Positions 17,502 through 26,008 of a stretch of 64,000 bases of DNA are shown here, piece by piece (positions within the stretch are counted from its first letter, which is position 1; every line of letters starts with the position of its first letter). Both the position numbers and the translations under genes were made by a program. The notes beneath the pieces are model-generated. The model was not told the origin of the DNA, searched no databases, and saw nothing but the letters and a program-made list of their open reading frames with translations. This DNA is from VRUE01 sp050258095. GTDB taxonomy: Bacteria > Actinomycetota > Thermoleophilia > Solirubrobacterales > 70-9. The stretch is taken from the NCBI GenBank assembly GCA_050258095.1, contig JBLMYD010000038.1:5362-69361 (forward strand), read 5' to 3'.

Positions 17502-18292
17502 TGGAAGCGACCGCGACGCTGCCGCAGTGGCGGGCGAACCTGGCGACGATCGCGGCGCTGATGGCGCGCGCCCGCAACGAGCTGCTGCGCGTGCCCGGGG
17601 CGGCGATCCCGGGCGTGCTGGCGCCGACGATCTTCTTCCTCGGCATCAACGGGGTCTTCGGCGCGCTCACCCAGCTGACCGGGTTCGAAACCGGGGCCTA
17701 CGAGAGCTTCGTCGTCCCGGTCAGCATGCTCCAGGGCGCCGGCTTCACCGGCGCCGCGGCCGGGGTCAACCTGGCCCGCGACATCGAGCAGGGCTGGGTC
17801 GACCGCCTGCTCGTCTCCCCCGCCCCTCGCTGGGTCCTGCTCGCCGGCACCGTGCTCGCCGCCAGCGCCCGGGCCCTGATTCCCGCCACCCTCCTGCTGG
17901 CGATCGCCCTGCCGCTCGGCGCGACCTGGCCGGGCCTGGACGGTCTGCTCGTCGCCTACCTGATGGTCGCCTCGATGGCCGCAGTCGCCGCCTGCTGGGG
18001 CTCGGCGCTGGCGCTGCGCTTCAAGAGCCAGTCGGCGGCGCCGCTGATGCAGGCCGGGATGATGGCGGCGATCTTCACCACCACCGCCTACGCGCCGCTC
18101 GCCCTGCTGCAGCCCTGGCTGCGCACCGTCGCCGAAATCAACCCGATCACCGAAGTCGTCGACGCGGCCCGCCAGGGCTTCGTCGGCAGCGTCACCTGGG
18201 CCGAAACCTGGCCCGGCCTCCTCGCCCTGCTAGCGCTGCTCGTCCTCCTCGGCGCCTGGGCGCTGCGCGAAATGCGCCGCACCGCCGCGTGA
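17501..18292 (+). CDS. Second ABC-2 type exporter permease
   Basis: 263 residues and clearly similar in layout to the preceding permease (ARDIEQGWVDRLLVSPAPR matches DIEMGFTDRLFAAPVPR; AEINPITEVVDAARQGF matches AEYNPFSFIAEG). The pair would form a heterodimeric channel powered by the ATPase encoded at 15754-16719. The 49-bp palindromic repeat follows 6 bases after the stop and may end the exporter transcript. Confidence 0.9.
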   Translation: MEATATLPQWRANLATIAALMARARNELLRVPGAAIPGVLAPTIFFLGINGVFGALTQLTGFETGAYESFVVPVSMLQGAGFTGAAAGVNLARDIEQGWVDRLLVSPAPRWVLLAGTVLAASARALIPATLLLAIALPLGATWPGLDGLLVAYLMVASMAAVAACWGSALALRFKSQSAAPLMQAGMMAAIFTTTAYAPLALLQPWLRTVAEINPITEVVDAARQGFVGSVTWAETWPGLLALLALLVLLGAWALREMRRTAA

Positions 18293-18298
18293 CCCCCC

Positions 18299-18347
18299 GC
18301 CGACGGGCCGATTTCCGACGCTATGCGACGGTTTCAGGCCCGTCGGC
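18299..18347. repeat. 49-bp palindromic repeat family U, copy 1
   Basis: Arms GCCGACGGG and CCCGTCGGC enclose a partly paired interior centred on CTATG. The same 49-bp unit occurs at 32079-32127 and, cut by the window edge, at 63958-64000. Here it lies between the exporter permease stop and the start of the glycosidase. It could act as a terminator-like hairpin or a protein site. Confidence 0.75.
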
Positions 18348-18354
18348 GGAGAGG

Positions 18355-19491
18355 GTGCTGCAGGGGAACTGGGTCGAGGGGGAGCGCGGGGGGGTGCCGT
18401 TTGCCTATACGCGGCCGAGCGTCGGGCGCTATCCGTGGCAGTGGTACTGGGACTCGTGCTTCGCGGCGATCGTCTGGCGGCGCTTCGAGCCGGCGCGGGC
18501 GCGCGCCGAGCTGGAGACCCTGCTCGCCGCCCAGCGCGAAGACGGCTTCATCGGCCACACGATCTTCTGGGACCGGCCCGTCTCCCTCTCGCGGCTGCTC
18601 TTCTACAACGTCGCCTCCCGCGACGCCTTGCAGACCGAGACGATCCAGCCGCCGCTGCTGGCCTGGGCCTGGAGTCTCGCCGTCGGCGACCCTACGGAGG
18701 AGCCGCGAATCGCGGCTCAGGCCGAGTGGCTGGCGACGAACCGCGACCTCGACGGCGACGGCCTGCTCTGGATCGTCCAGCCCGACGAGTCGGGGCTCGA
18801 CGCCTCGCCGAAGTTCGACCCGGTCTGGGGCCGGCGGGCCAACGCCCGGCTCGGCTTCCCGCTGCTCGTCCGGCGCAACCGCCGTCTCGGCTTCGACGCC
18901 CGCCGGGTCCGCGACGCGGGCGGTCCCGTCCTCTGCGAGACGCTCGTCAACACGCTCTGGTCGCTCTCGCTGCAGGCGCTTGGCCGGCCTTCGGCAACCC
19001 CAGCGCTGGTCGAGCGTCTCTGGGACGAGCGGCGCGGCCTCTTCCTCGACGAGGCGCAGCCGGGGGGCGCCAGGCCGGAGATCGTCACCTGGGCGGCGCT
19101 GGCGCCGCTGGCGCTGCCCGACCTGCCGGAGGAGATCGGCAGGCGCATGGTCGAGGAGCACCTGCTCGACGCGGCCGAGTTCCTGACCCCGGTCGCGCCG
19201 CCCTCGGTCTCGGTCGCCGAGCCGAGCTATGAACCGGGCGGCAACCGCGGTCCGGTGCGCCGCTACTGGCGCGGCCCGACCTGGGTCAACGCCGCCTGGT
19301 TGCTCTGGCTCGGCCTGCGCCGCCTCGGCTATGAGGAGGAGGCGGAGCGGATGGCCCGCGGGGTGCTCGGCGCCGCCCAGCGAGAAGGCCTGCGCGAGTA
19401 CTACGACCCGCGCACCGGCGCCGGCCTCGGCGCCCGCGACTTCGCCTGGTCGGCCCTTGTGGCTGAGTTTGACCAAGCCAATCCTGGCTAG
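18355..19491 (+). CDS. GH63-like glycoside hydrolase (mannosylglycerate hydrolase/glucosidase type)
   Basis: 378 residues from the GTG at 18355. An alternative GTG at 18289 overlaps the permease stop (GTGA) and would translate through the palindromic repeat. The (alpha/alpha)6-barrel family features are visible: QWYWDSCFAAIVWRRF near the N-terminus, DGFIGH, the central ASPKFDPVWG, and RRYWRGPTWVNAAWLLWLGL near the C-terminus. These match GH63-type enzymes such as mannosylglycerate hydrolase, acting on alpha-glycosides. The exact substrate (mannosylglycerate, glucosylglycerate or a glucan) is not determined. Confidence 0.78.
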   Translation: MLQGNWVEGERGGVPFAYTRPSVGRYPWQWYWDSCFAAIVWRRFEPARARAELETLLAAQREDGFIGHTIFWDRPVSLSRLLFYNVASRDALQTETIQPPLLAWAWSLAVGDPTEEPRIAAQAEWLATNRDLDGDGLLWIVQPDESGLDASPKFDPVWGRRANARLGFPLLVRRNRRLGFDARRVRDAGGPVLCETLVNTLWSLSLQALGRPSATPALVERLWDERRGLFLDEAQPGGARPEIVTWAALAPLALPDLPEEIGRRMVEEHLLDAAEFLTPVAPPSVSVAEPSYEPGGNRGPVRRYWRGPTWVNAAWLLWLGLRRLGYEEEAERMARGVLGAAQREGLREYYDPRTGAGLGARDFAWSALVAEFDQANPG

Positions 19492-19554
19492 GACGCAGGG
19501 AGGGTGGCGGCTCTGCACGCGAGCGACCGAGGACACCGCCAGGCGCCGGCTTGG
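19473..19554. repeat. Hairpin repeat family V, copy A
   Basis: Contains AGGACGCAGGGA and ACCGAGGAC flanking a GC-rich middle, closed by CCAAGCC (19473-19479) and GGCTTGG (19548-19554). The same two motifs in the same order occur at 22844-22895 and 57994-58043. The copy covers the last codons of the glycosidase and ends 1 base before the infA stop, so it fills the convergent junction and may serve as a two-way terminator. Confidence 0.65.
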
Positions 19555-19555
19555 C

Positions 19556-19774
19556 CTATTTGTAGCGATACGTGATTCGACCCCGATCGAGGTCGTACGG
19601 CGAAAGCTCGATCTTGACGCGATCGCCCGGCAGGATGCGGATGTAGTGGCGGCGCATCTTGCCCGAGATGTGACCGAGGACGTCGTGGCCGTTGTCGAGT
19701 TTGACGCGGAACATCGTGTTGGGGAGGGCCTCGGTGATCTCGCCCTCCATCTCGATCTTCTCCTCTTTGCCCAT
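19556..19774 (-). CDS. infA: Translation initiation factor IF-1
   Basis: 72 residues, exactly the usual IF-1 length. The single S1/OB-fold domain is evident: MEGEITEALPNTMFRVKL, then HISGKMRRHYIRILPGDRV and SPYDLDRGRITYRYK. IF-1 binds the 30S A site during initiation. It is found here beside cca rather than in the usual rpmJ-rpsM-rpsK neighbourhood; neither ribosomal protein gene is nearby in the window. Confidence 0.97.
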   Translation of the reverse strand: MGKEEKIEMEGEITEALPNTMFRVKLDNGHDVLGHISGKMRRHYIRILPGDRVKIELSPYDLDRGRITYRYK

Positions 19775-19793
19775 GCGGCCGGGAGCGTAACAG

Positions 19794-21212
19794 TCAGCTG
19801 CGGCGGCGCAGGTGCTCGACCGCCTCCTCGCGGCTCGAAACCTCGCCCGCGTACTGCGCCGCCTCGAGCTCGGCCAGCAGCTCGCCGACCTCGGGACCGT
19901 CGGCGATGCCCAGCTCCGCCGCCAGCTCGTCGCCACGCAGCAGCGGCCGGGGCGGGCCGTCGCGGCGCCAGTCGAGCGCCGCCGCCAGCATCTGCCGGGC
20001 GAGGCTGAGGTGGGCCTCGATCGCCGCCTCGGTCGCGAACGGCCCCGAACCGCGGGCCGAGAGGCGATCGGCGATCGTCAGCAGGGTGACGTCGGCGCCG
20101 ACGGGCTCGGTCGCCCGCAGGTACTCGTGCACGCGGCGCGGCGGCAGCGGCGCCTCGTGGACCATGAAGCCGAGTCGCAGGTGATGGAGAGTCAGGCCCT
20201 GCAGGTGCCTGGTCAGGGCGCGGCTGGCGCGCAGCCGCCGGCAGATCCCGGCGACCATCTCGGCGCCGTCGCGGTCGTGACCGACGAAGGTGACGAAACC
20301 GTCGTGCTCGGCGCGCGTCGCCAGCTTGCCGACGTCGTGCAGCAGGGCGCCGAAGCGCAACGCGGTGCCGCGCGTCATCTCGTCGGCCAAGGGCTCGGCG
20401 AGCAGCGTCGCCAGCTCGCCGGCTCGCTCGCCGCCGAAGCGCTCCAGGTCGGCCTCGACCGCAAGCGTGTGCTCGAGCACCGCGATCGTGTGGTCGTAGA
20501 CGTCGAGGTGATGGTTCGGTCCCTGCTCGACGCCGCGCAGGGCCGCCAGCTCGGGCAGCACGACGGCGGTCAGGCCGAGCTCGTCGAGCAGCGCGATGCC
20601 GCGCAGCGGGTCCGGACCGCCGACGAGCCGGCGCAGCTCGGCGAGCTGGCGCTCGCCGGCCGGCTGGCCTGCCCGCGATGCTTCCGCGCGGGCCAGGGCG
20701 ACCGTACCCGCCTCGATCTCCAGCCGCAGGTCGGCGGCGAGCCGGGCGGCCCGCAGCAGCCGCAGTGGATCGGCGTCGAAGCTGTGGTCGGTGACCGTGC
20801 GCAGGATCCCGCGCTCGAGGTCGGCCAGGCCGCCAAACGGGTCGAGCGGCTCGCCGCCGGCGAGGGGGACGGCCATCGCTCCCACCGTGAAATCCCGCTC
20901 CCGCAGGTCGTCCGCGATCGTCGCGCCGCGCAGCGCCGTCAGGTCGACCTGCCAGCTGCCGTCGGCGGCGCTCGCCCGCCAGGTCGAGAACTCGGCCGAG
21001 AGCTCGAAGGCGTGGCCGCCGCCCTCGCGGGCGATCGCCTTGGCGCCGGCGGCCGGATCGCCGCCGAGCGCCAGGTCGAGGTCGTCGACCGGGCGGCCGA
21101 GCGCCGCGTCGCGGACGGCGCCGCCGGCGATCCACGCGTCCTCGACGCCACCCAGCGCGCGCCGTGCCAGCTCGACGACCGGCGCCGAGCCGAGCCGCTC
21201 GGCGACCGTCAC
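19794..21212 (-). CDS. cca: CCA tRNA nucleotidyltransferase / poly(A) polymerase-type with HD domain
   Basis: 472 residues from a GTG at 21212 that overlaps the alr stop by 4 bases (GTGA). The N-terminal nucleotidyltransferase motif is AGGAVRDAALGRPVDDLDLAL, followed by the RNA-binding region DADPLRLLRAARLAADL and an HD phosphohydrolase module with HDVGK and GHDRDGAEM. It adds or repairs the tRNA 3' CCA end. IF-1 is encoded just downstream (19 bases), so both translation genes may be co-transcribed with alr. Confidence 0.9.
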   Translation of the reverse strand: MTVAERLGSAPVVELARRALGGVEDAWIAGGAVRDAALGRPVDDLDLALGGDPAAGAKAIAREGGGHAFELSAEFSTWRASAADGSWQVDLTALRGATIADDLRERDFTVGAMAVPLAGGEPLDPFGGLADLERGILRTVTDHSFDADPLRLLRAARLAADLRLEIEAGTVALARAEASRAGQPAGERQLAELRRLVGGPDPLRGIALLDELGLTAVVLPELAALRGVEQGPNHHLDVYDHTIAVLEHTLAVEADLERFGGERAGELATLLAEPLADEMTRGTALRFGALLHDVGKLATRAEHDGFVTFVGHDRDGAEMVAGICRRLRASRALTRHLQGLTLHHLRLGFMVHEAPLPPRRVHEYLRATEPVGADVTLLTIADRLSARGSGPFATEAAIEAHLSLARQMLAAALDWRRDGPPRPLLRGDELAAELGIADGPEVGELLAELEAAQYAGEVSSREEAVEHLRRRS

Positions 21213-22318
21213 GCCGGCTCCCGCGGCACGCGGGCCGAGATCCCACAGGTGATCTCGTAGTTGATCGTGCCGAGCCGCGCGGCCAGCTCCTCGGCGAGGA
21301 TCGTCTCCCCGTCCTGCGAGCCGATCAGCACCGCCTCGTCCCCGGGCTCCACGTCGGTATCGCCACCGAGGTCGACGGTCACGTTGTCCATCGAGACGGT
21401 GCCGACCAGGGGGTAGCGCCCGCCGCGAATCAGCACCTCGGCGTTGTTGGAGAGACCGCGCCTGACCCCGTCGCCGTAGCCGAGGGGGAGCACCCCGACC
21501 CAGGTCTCGGCCTCCGCCCGCCAGGTTTGCCCGTAGCCGGCGCTGCTCCCCGGCGCGAAGCGCTTGACGTCGGCGACGTAGGAGCGCAGCGACAGCGCCG
21601 GCGTCAGGCCATGCTCGCCGGGATCGCCCTGGAAGGGATCGAGCCCGTAGACCGCGACCCCGCAACGGGCCATGTCGAAGTGCGAGCGCCGGTCGCGGAA
21701 GACGGCGGCGCTGTTGGCTGCGTGCGCGACGACTCCCGGGAACTCGGCCTTGACGGCGGTCGCAACCGCCTCGAAGCGGCGCAGCTGCACGTCGAAGAAA
21801 TCCGAGGCGGGCTCGTCGGCGGTGGCGAGGTGCGTCCAGACGCCCGCCAGCGCGAGGTCGGGGTCCGCGTCGCAGGCGCGGGCCAGGGCGAGCACCTCGT
21901 CGGGGTCGGGGTTGCCGAGCCGCCCCATGCCGCTGTCGTACTTGACGTGGACGCGGACCGGGCGTCCCTGCGCCCGGCCGCGCGCTCCGGCCAGCGCGCG
22001 GAAGCCGTCCCGCCAGACGGCCACTTCGGACCCGGCGGCAAGCGCTACGTCGAGGTCCTCGGGCGTGAGCGCACCCATGGTCAGCAGCGGCACCTGCGGG
22101 AAGCGACGGCCCACCTGAGCTGCCTCCATGCCGGTCGCAACGGCGAGGCGGGTGGCTCCGCCCGAGAGGGCCGCGTCCACGCAGGCGTCGGCGCCGTGCC
22201 CGTACCCGTCGGCCTTGACCACGGCGCAGAGCTCGGCGCCCTCGCCCAGCTCGGCGCGCAGCCGCGCGCAGTTGCGCTCGACGGCGCCAAGGTCGATTCG
22301 GGCGACCGCCCGCGCCAT
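21209..22318 (-). CDS. alr: Alanine racemase
   Basis: 369 residues, the normal family length. The PLP-binding lysine is in AVVKADGYGHGA near residue 35. The opposite catalytic tyrosine is probably in SAGYGQTWRAE, and the C-terminal beta domain has YPLVGTVSMDNVTVDLG. It interconverts L- and D-alanine for peptidoglycan synthesis. It ends 4 bases inside cca and starts 3 bases after the CBS gene stop, so CBS-alr-cca-infA forms a tight minus-strand operon. Confidence 0.95.
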   Translation of the reverse strand: MARAVARIDLGAVERNCARLRAELGEGAELCAVVKADGYGHGADACVDAALSGGATRLAVATGMEAAQVGRRFPQVPLLTMGALTPEDLDVALAAGSEVAVWRDGFRALAGARGRAQGRPVRVHVKYDSGMGRLGNPDPDEVLALARACDADPDLALAGVWTHLATADEPASDFFDVQLRRFEAVATAVKAEFPGVVAHAANSAAVFRDRRSHFDMARCGVAVYGLDPFQGDPGEHGLTPALSLRSYVADVKRFAPGSSAGYGQTWRAEAETWVGVLPLGYGDGVRRGLSNNAEVLIRGGRYPLVGTVSMDNVTVDLGGDTDVEPGDEAVLIGSQDGETILAEELAARLGTINYEITCGISARVPREPA

Positions 22319-22321
22319 GGG

Positions 22322-22783
22322 CTAGCCCGAGACGAGCGCGGCGAGCGCGTCGGCCCGCGTCACCAGCCCGGCGAGACGCCCCTCGCCGTCGACCACGGGC
22401 AGGTGGTTGTGGTGCTTCTCGGCGATCGTCCGGGCGACGGTCGCGGCGGCGTCGTCGCTGCGCACGACCACCGGGTCGGGCGTCATCAGCTCGGAGACCT
22501 TCGTCGCGAAGGCCTTGTTGAGCCGCTCCTCGAAGCCCTTCATCGAGCCGACGAAGACGATGCCGCCCATGATGTTGAGGTAGTGCGGCAGGTGCAGGTC
22601 GGCCTCCTCGTCGCCGATCACGAGGTCCGACTCGCTGACGATCCCGACCACCTGGCGCGCCTCGTCGACTACCGGGATCGCCCCCAGCTCGGTCTTCGCC
22701 AGCAGCTCGATCGCCGCCCGCGCATCGGCGTCGGGCGAGATCGCCGGCACGTCGGCGTCCATGATCTCGGCGGCGGTCTTCAT
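22322..22783 (-). CDS. CBS domain pair protein
   Basis: 153 residues: two CBS units (AAEIMDADVPAISPDADARAA to GIVSESDLVIG, then VSELMTPDPVVVRSDDAAATV to GLVTRADALAAL), separated by an insert of about 35 residues with HLPHYLNIMGGIVFVGS. Proteins of this type bind adenine nucleotides. It is the first gene of the alr operon. The insert distinguishes it from the CBS protein at 1608-2009. Confidence 0.88.
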   Translation of the reverse strand: MKTAAEIMDADVPAISPDADARAAIELLAKTELGAIPVVDEARQVVGIVSESDLVIGDEEADLHLPHYLNIMGGIVFVGSMKGFEERLNKAFATKVSELMTPDPVVVRSDDAAATVARTIAEKHHNHLPVVDGEGRLAGLVTRADALAALVSG

Positions 22784-22806
22784 GGGGCGAGATTATTGGA
22801 CGGATC

Positions 22807-22934
22807 GGAATGGTGCCTGGGGGCGGACGTGGCCAAGCAGATCAAGGACGCAGGGAGGCCTAATAGCAGCGCTATTTGGCCGACTGAGGACGCAGAGATG
22901 CGCAGTGCCACGCGCGTCATCCAGGTGCCATTCC
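22807..22934. repeat. Hairpin repeat family V, copy C, within a longer inverted repeat
   Basis: AGGACGCAGGGA (22845-22856) and ACTGAGGACGCAG (22883-22895) flank a strong hairpin GGCC-ta-ATAGC-agc-GCTAT-tt-GGCC (22857-22881). The whole is enclosed by arms at 22807-22820 and 22921-22934 that pair apart from two G-T positions. The right arm lies in the last codons of nnr. Copies A and B carry different middle hairpins at the same place. Confidence 0.65.
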
Positions 22935-24371
22935 GGCCGGGATCGAGTCGATCACGTCAGTCGCGATCACCGACTCAGCGGCGCCGATCCGGCGCGCCGC
23001 GTCGCGGCCGGCGCGGGCATGGACGAGGACGCCGGCGCAGGCGGCGGCGAAGGGCTCCAGCCCGCGCGCCAGCAGCGCGGCGACGATCCCCGAGAGCACG
23101 TCCCCGGTCCCGGCGGTCGCCAGGGCCGGCGCCGGCAGGGCGTTGACCGCGACCCGCTCGCCGTCGGTGACGATCGAGTCGTCGCCCTTGAGCACGACGA
23201 CCGCGCCCGCCGTCCGCGCCAGCTCGCGAGCGGCCGCGAGCCGGTGGGCGGCGACCTCGTCGGGCGGGCGGTCGAGCAGCCGCCCGAGCTCGCCCTCGTG
23301 CGGGGTGAGCACCGTCGGCGCCTCGCGCGCGGCGAGCAGCGCGGCCTCGCCGGCGAAGGCGTTGAGGCCGTCGGCGTCGAGCACGAGTGGCGCGGCGATC
23401 CGCGCCACCGCTTCGCGGGCGAGGCCGACCGAGCCGGGGTCGCGGCCCAGCCCCGGGCCGAAGACGCCCGCGGCAGCGCGCTCGAAGCTGCGCAGCAGCG
23501 GCTTCAGCGAGGCCGGCGCCAGGCAGCCGTCCCCGCCGGGGCAGCCGACCGACATCACCTCCGGTTGCCCGGCCTCGAAGACCGCCTCGAGGTCGGCCGG
23601 CACGGCGACGGTCGCGTAGCCGGCGCCGGCGCGGATCGCGGCCCGCGAGGACATCTGGACTGCCCCGGTCAGCCCCCGGGACCCGCCCGCGATCGTCACC
23701 TGCCCGGAGCTGAACTTGGTCGAGCGCGGTCCGCGGGCGGGCGCCAGCGCCAGCACCGCGGGCTCGATCGTGCCCGCCGCCGGCGCGACCGGAGCGCCCT
23801 CCGGGATGCCGATCGGCGCGACCTGCAGCTCGCCCGTGTGCCACTTGCCCGGCGCCACCCGCTGGCCGATCTTGGCCGCGTGGAAGGTGACGGTCAGGTC
23901 GGCCTCGACCGCTTCGCTCGCGACCTCGCCCGTCGAAGCGTCGACGCCGGAGGCGATGTCGCAGGCGACGACCGGCGCCGGGCAGCGGTTGAGCGCCGCG
24001 ATCGCCGCCGCCGCGGGCTCGCGCGGGGCGCCCGAGAAGCCGGTGCCGAAGATCGCGTCGATCGCCGCGCCGCAACCCTCCAACCAGTGGGAGAGGTCGC
24101 GCTCCCCCTCCTCGAAGACCGCGGCGCTCTCGACCTCGAAGCCCATCTCGCGCAGGCGCCGCTCGGCGACCAGGCCGTCGCCGCCGTTGTTGCCCTTGCC
24201 GCAGAGGATCCGCACCGGCCCCGCGGGCGCCAGCCCGGCGACCGCCTCGGCGACCGCCGTCCCAGCCGCCTCCATCAGCTCCTCGCCGGAAACCCCCTGC
24301 TCCTCGATCGCCCAGCGATCGACCGCGCGCATGCCCTCGGCGTCGTAGAGCGGGTTGAGCCAGGCCTCCAT
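22917..24371 (-). CDS. nnr: Bifunctional NAD(P)H-hydrate epimerase / ADP-dependent dehydratase
   Basis: 484 residues. The N-terminal YjeF_N epimerase domain has LMEAAGTAVAEAV, the glycine loop CGKGNNGGDGLV and a conserved FGTGFSG. The C-terminal YjeF_C kinase-like dehydratase domain has TIAGGSRGLTGAVQ, VLTPHEGELGRLL and the nucleotide-binding ATAGTGDVLSG. The enzyme repairs hydrated NADH and NADPH. Fusion of both activities is usual in bacteria. The 3' end overlaps one arm of the structured repeat at 22807-22934. Confidence 0.93.
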   Translation of the reverse strand: MEAWLNPLYDAEGMRAVDRWAIEEQGVSGEELMEAAGTAVAEAVAGLAPAGPVRILCGKGNNGGDGLVAERRLREMGFEVESAAVFEEGERDLSHWLEGCGAAIDAIFGTGFSGAPREPAAAAIAALNRCPAPVVACDIASGVDASTGEVASEAVEADLTVTFHAAKIGQRVAPGKWHTGELQVAPIGIPEGAPVAPAAGTIEPAVLALAPARGPRSTKFSSGQVTIAGGSRGLTGAVQMSSRAAIRAGAGYATVAVPADLEAVFEAGQPEVMSVGCPGGDGCLAPASLKPLLRSFERAAAGVFGPGLGRDPGSVGLAREAVARIAAPLVLDADGLNAFAGEAALLAAREAPTVLTPHEGELGRLLDRPPDEVAAHRLAAARELARTAGAVVVLKGDDSIVTDGERVAVNALPAPALATAGTGDVLSGIVAALLARGLEPFAAACAGVLVHARAGRDAARRIGAAESVIATDVIDSIPAGMAPG

Positions 24372-24404
24372 CGCAGACAGTGTCGACGATTCCCGGCCCG
24401 GCGC

Positions 24405-25958
24405 CTATTCCCCGATGCCGACGATCAGCTTCGCGGTCGCCAGGTCGCCGTCCCTGCCCGTGCCAATGCCGATGTAGCGGATGGCCTTCAGGTAGGGCAC
24501 CGCTTCCCAGAAACCGGTTTCCGAGCGGGGGACGAGAGCGCGCGCGAGCCGCAGGGCCGCCGGCCCGTCGACGAAGCCGCTGATCGGTGTGTCGCCCAGC
24601 GCCGCGGCGGCCGCCTTGTATTCGGGGTTGTCGCTCAGGATCGAGCCTTCCGCTTCGGCGAGGCCCAGCAGCGTCTGCGGCAGGCCGTAGCCGATCGCGA
24701 AGCGTTCGCCCTTGGCGGCGACGACCAGCGGCTTCGGCCCGAGTTCGGAGCTGCGCACCGTGAAGCCGTTCGCCTTGCCGCTCAGCGCCGTCACCCCCGG
24801 CGTGCCGGACTGGCGCACGAGCGCGCCGATCGTCTTGATCGCCGTCGTCACTTCGCTCGAGTCGTTGGTGGTGAAGACCGCGGCCCCGCCGAGGCTGCCC
24901 TTGTCGGCGCCGGTGGCGAAGATCCCCATGTCCTCGATCGAGGTGGCGACCTTGTCGATGTCGAAGCCGAACTGGCTGAAGCCTTTCTTCAGCGCGTGGG
25001 GTTCGAACTGGCCGGGAATCCCGTTCTTGTCGAGCTCGTCGAGCGCTTTGCGGAGCTGCTCGCCGAAGCCCGTGGAGGCGAAGGCGGCGAATGAGTTGCA
25101 GGGCAGCGAGCCGAGCATCGCCGAGGCGTCGCCTTCCGGGGGCGGTTCGCTGCCGGCGTTGGCGCTGACGTCGATCTCGACCTGTTCGGCCCCCGGCAGC
25201 ACGCTGGCGACCATCGTCGCTTCGTTTGGATTCAGACCCGCGTTTTCGAAGACCTGCTTCGCGGTCGGGTCGATCGATTCTTCCGAGGCGACGACGATCC
25301 CACCGAGGTCGACGTAGACGTCGGCGAGGCTGCCGTCCGATGCGGCCGAGATCGCGTCCTGGAACTGGGATTCGTCGGCCAGCGATTCGCCGTTGGCCGC
25401 CTTGACGGCTTCCGCGAAGCCCTTCTTGCCTTCGGCGACGACGAGGTTGCCGCCGATCAGGCCGATCGCGTTCCCTTCCGAGCCGCCGACCTCGAATTCG
25501 ACGCCCCGGAAGGAGCCCTTGCGGTAGGGCTGATCGCCCTTGCCGGTCTGCCGATCGACGAATGCTTCGGCGGCTTCGGCATCGGTCACCTGCACGATGA
25601 GCACCGGATCGGTGAGCTTCCCGTCCTTGAGCTTGGCGAAGCCGACCGCCGCCCGTTCGCCGAGCCAGGGCTCGACTTCGGTGGCGAAGTCGAAGGGCTC
25701 CCCTTCGTCGCGGGCTTTTTCTTCGAGCTTTTCGGCGATCAGCCCGCCGAGGCCGTCGACGCCGGCGACCGCCTTCGCGACCGAGTCGACGTTCGACTTC
25801 AGCTCGCCGGTCGGCCGCACCGTGCCTTCGACGAAGACGAGCGAGCCGGGCGCGGCGAAGCCGGCGAGGTCGGCGCTGGAACCGCCACCGCCGCAGCCGG
25901 CGATCGCGACCGCGGCCATGACCGCGAGAACTGTGAGGACGAAACGGAGCTTTTTCAT
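24405..25958 (-). CDS. DUF3352-type lipoprotein
   Basis: 517 residues from the ATG at 25958. The lipobox AVAIAGC is followed by a glycine-rich linker, then a long alpha/beta domain: SLVFVEGTVRPTGEL, YRKGSFRGVEFEVGG, LVVAEGKKGFAEAV, ERFAIGYG. This resembles the DUF3352 group of secreted actinobacterial proteins, whose function is not known. Many GAA and TTC codons and lower G+C than the neighbours are apparent. It lies between nnr and glmS with 50 bases upstream and may be a separate unit. Confidence 0.7.
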   Translation of the reverse strand: MKKLRFVLTVLAVMAAVAIAGCGGGGSSADLAGFAAPGSLVFVEGTVRPTGELKSNVDSVAKAVAGVDGLGGLIAEKLEEKARDEGEPFDFATEVEPWLGERAAVGFAKLKDGKLTDPVLIVQVTDAEAAEAFVDRQTGKGDQPYRKGSFRGVEFEVGGSEGNAIGLIGGNLVVAEGKKGFAEAVKAANGESLADESQFQDAISAASDGSLADVYVDLGGIVVASEESIDPTAKQVFENAGLNPNEATMVASVLPGAEQVEIDVSANAGSEPPPEGDASAMLGSLPCNSFAAFASTGFGEQLRKALDELDKNGIPGQFEPHALKKGFSQFGFDIDKVATSIEDMGIFATGADKGSLGGAAVFTTNDSSEVTTAIKTIGALVRQSGTPGVTALSGKANGFTVRSSELGPKPLVVAAKGERFAIGYGLPQTLLGLAEAEGSILSDNPEYKAAAAALGDTPISGFVDGPAALRLARALVPRSETGFWEAVPYLKAIRYIGIGTGRDGDLATAKLIVGIGE

Positions 25959-26008
25959 CGCGCGGCAGACTAGCGACGCGCCAGGCGTCCGCAACGCCGG
26001 GTGGACGA

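Noticed and set aside
18289..18354. Earlier GTG start for the GH63-like gene, translating the U palindrome
   Set aside because: Possible because of the GTGA overlap, but it would place the hairpin in the coding region and adds no recognisable domain sequence; 18355 was kept as the conservative start.
22807..22934. c-di-GMP (GEMM) riboswitch, because of GGACGCA-like sequence
   Set aside because: The conserved CACGCA-AAACC half and the tetraloop receptor are absent, and the element lies at gene 3' ends.
23143..24348. Ser/Thr/Pro-rich plus-strand frames opposite nnr
   Set aside because: Composition is typical of antisense frames in GC-rich genes and there are no recognisable domains.
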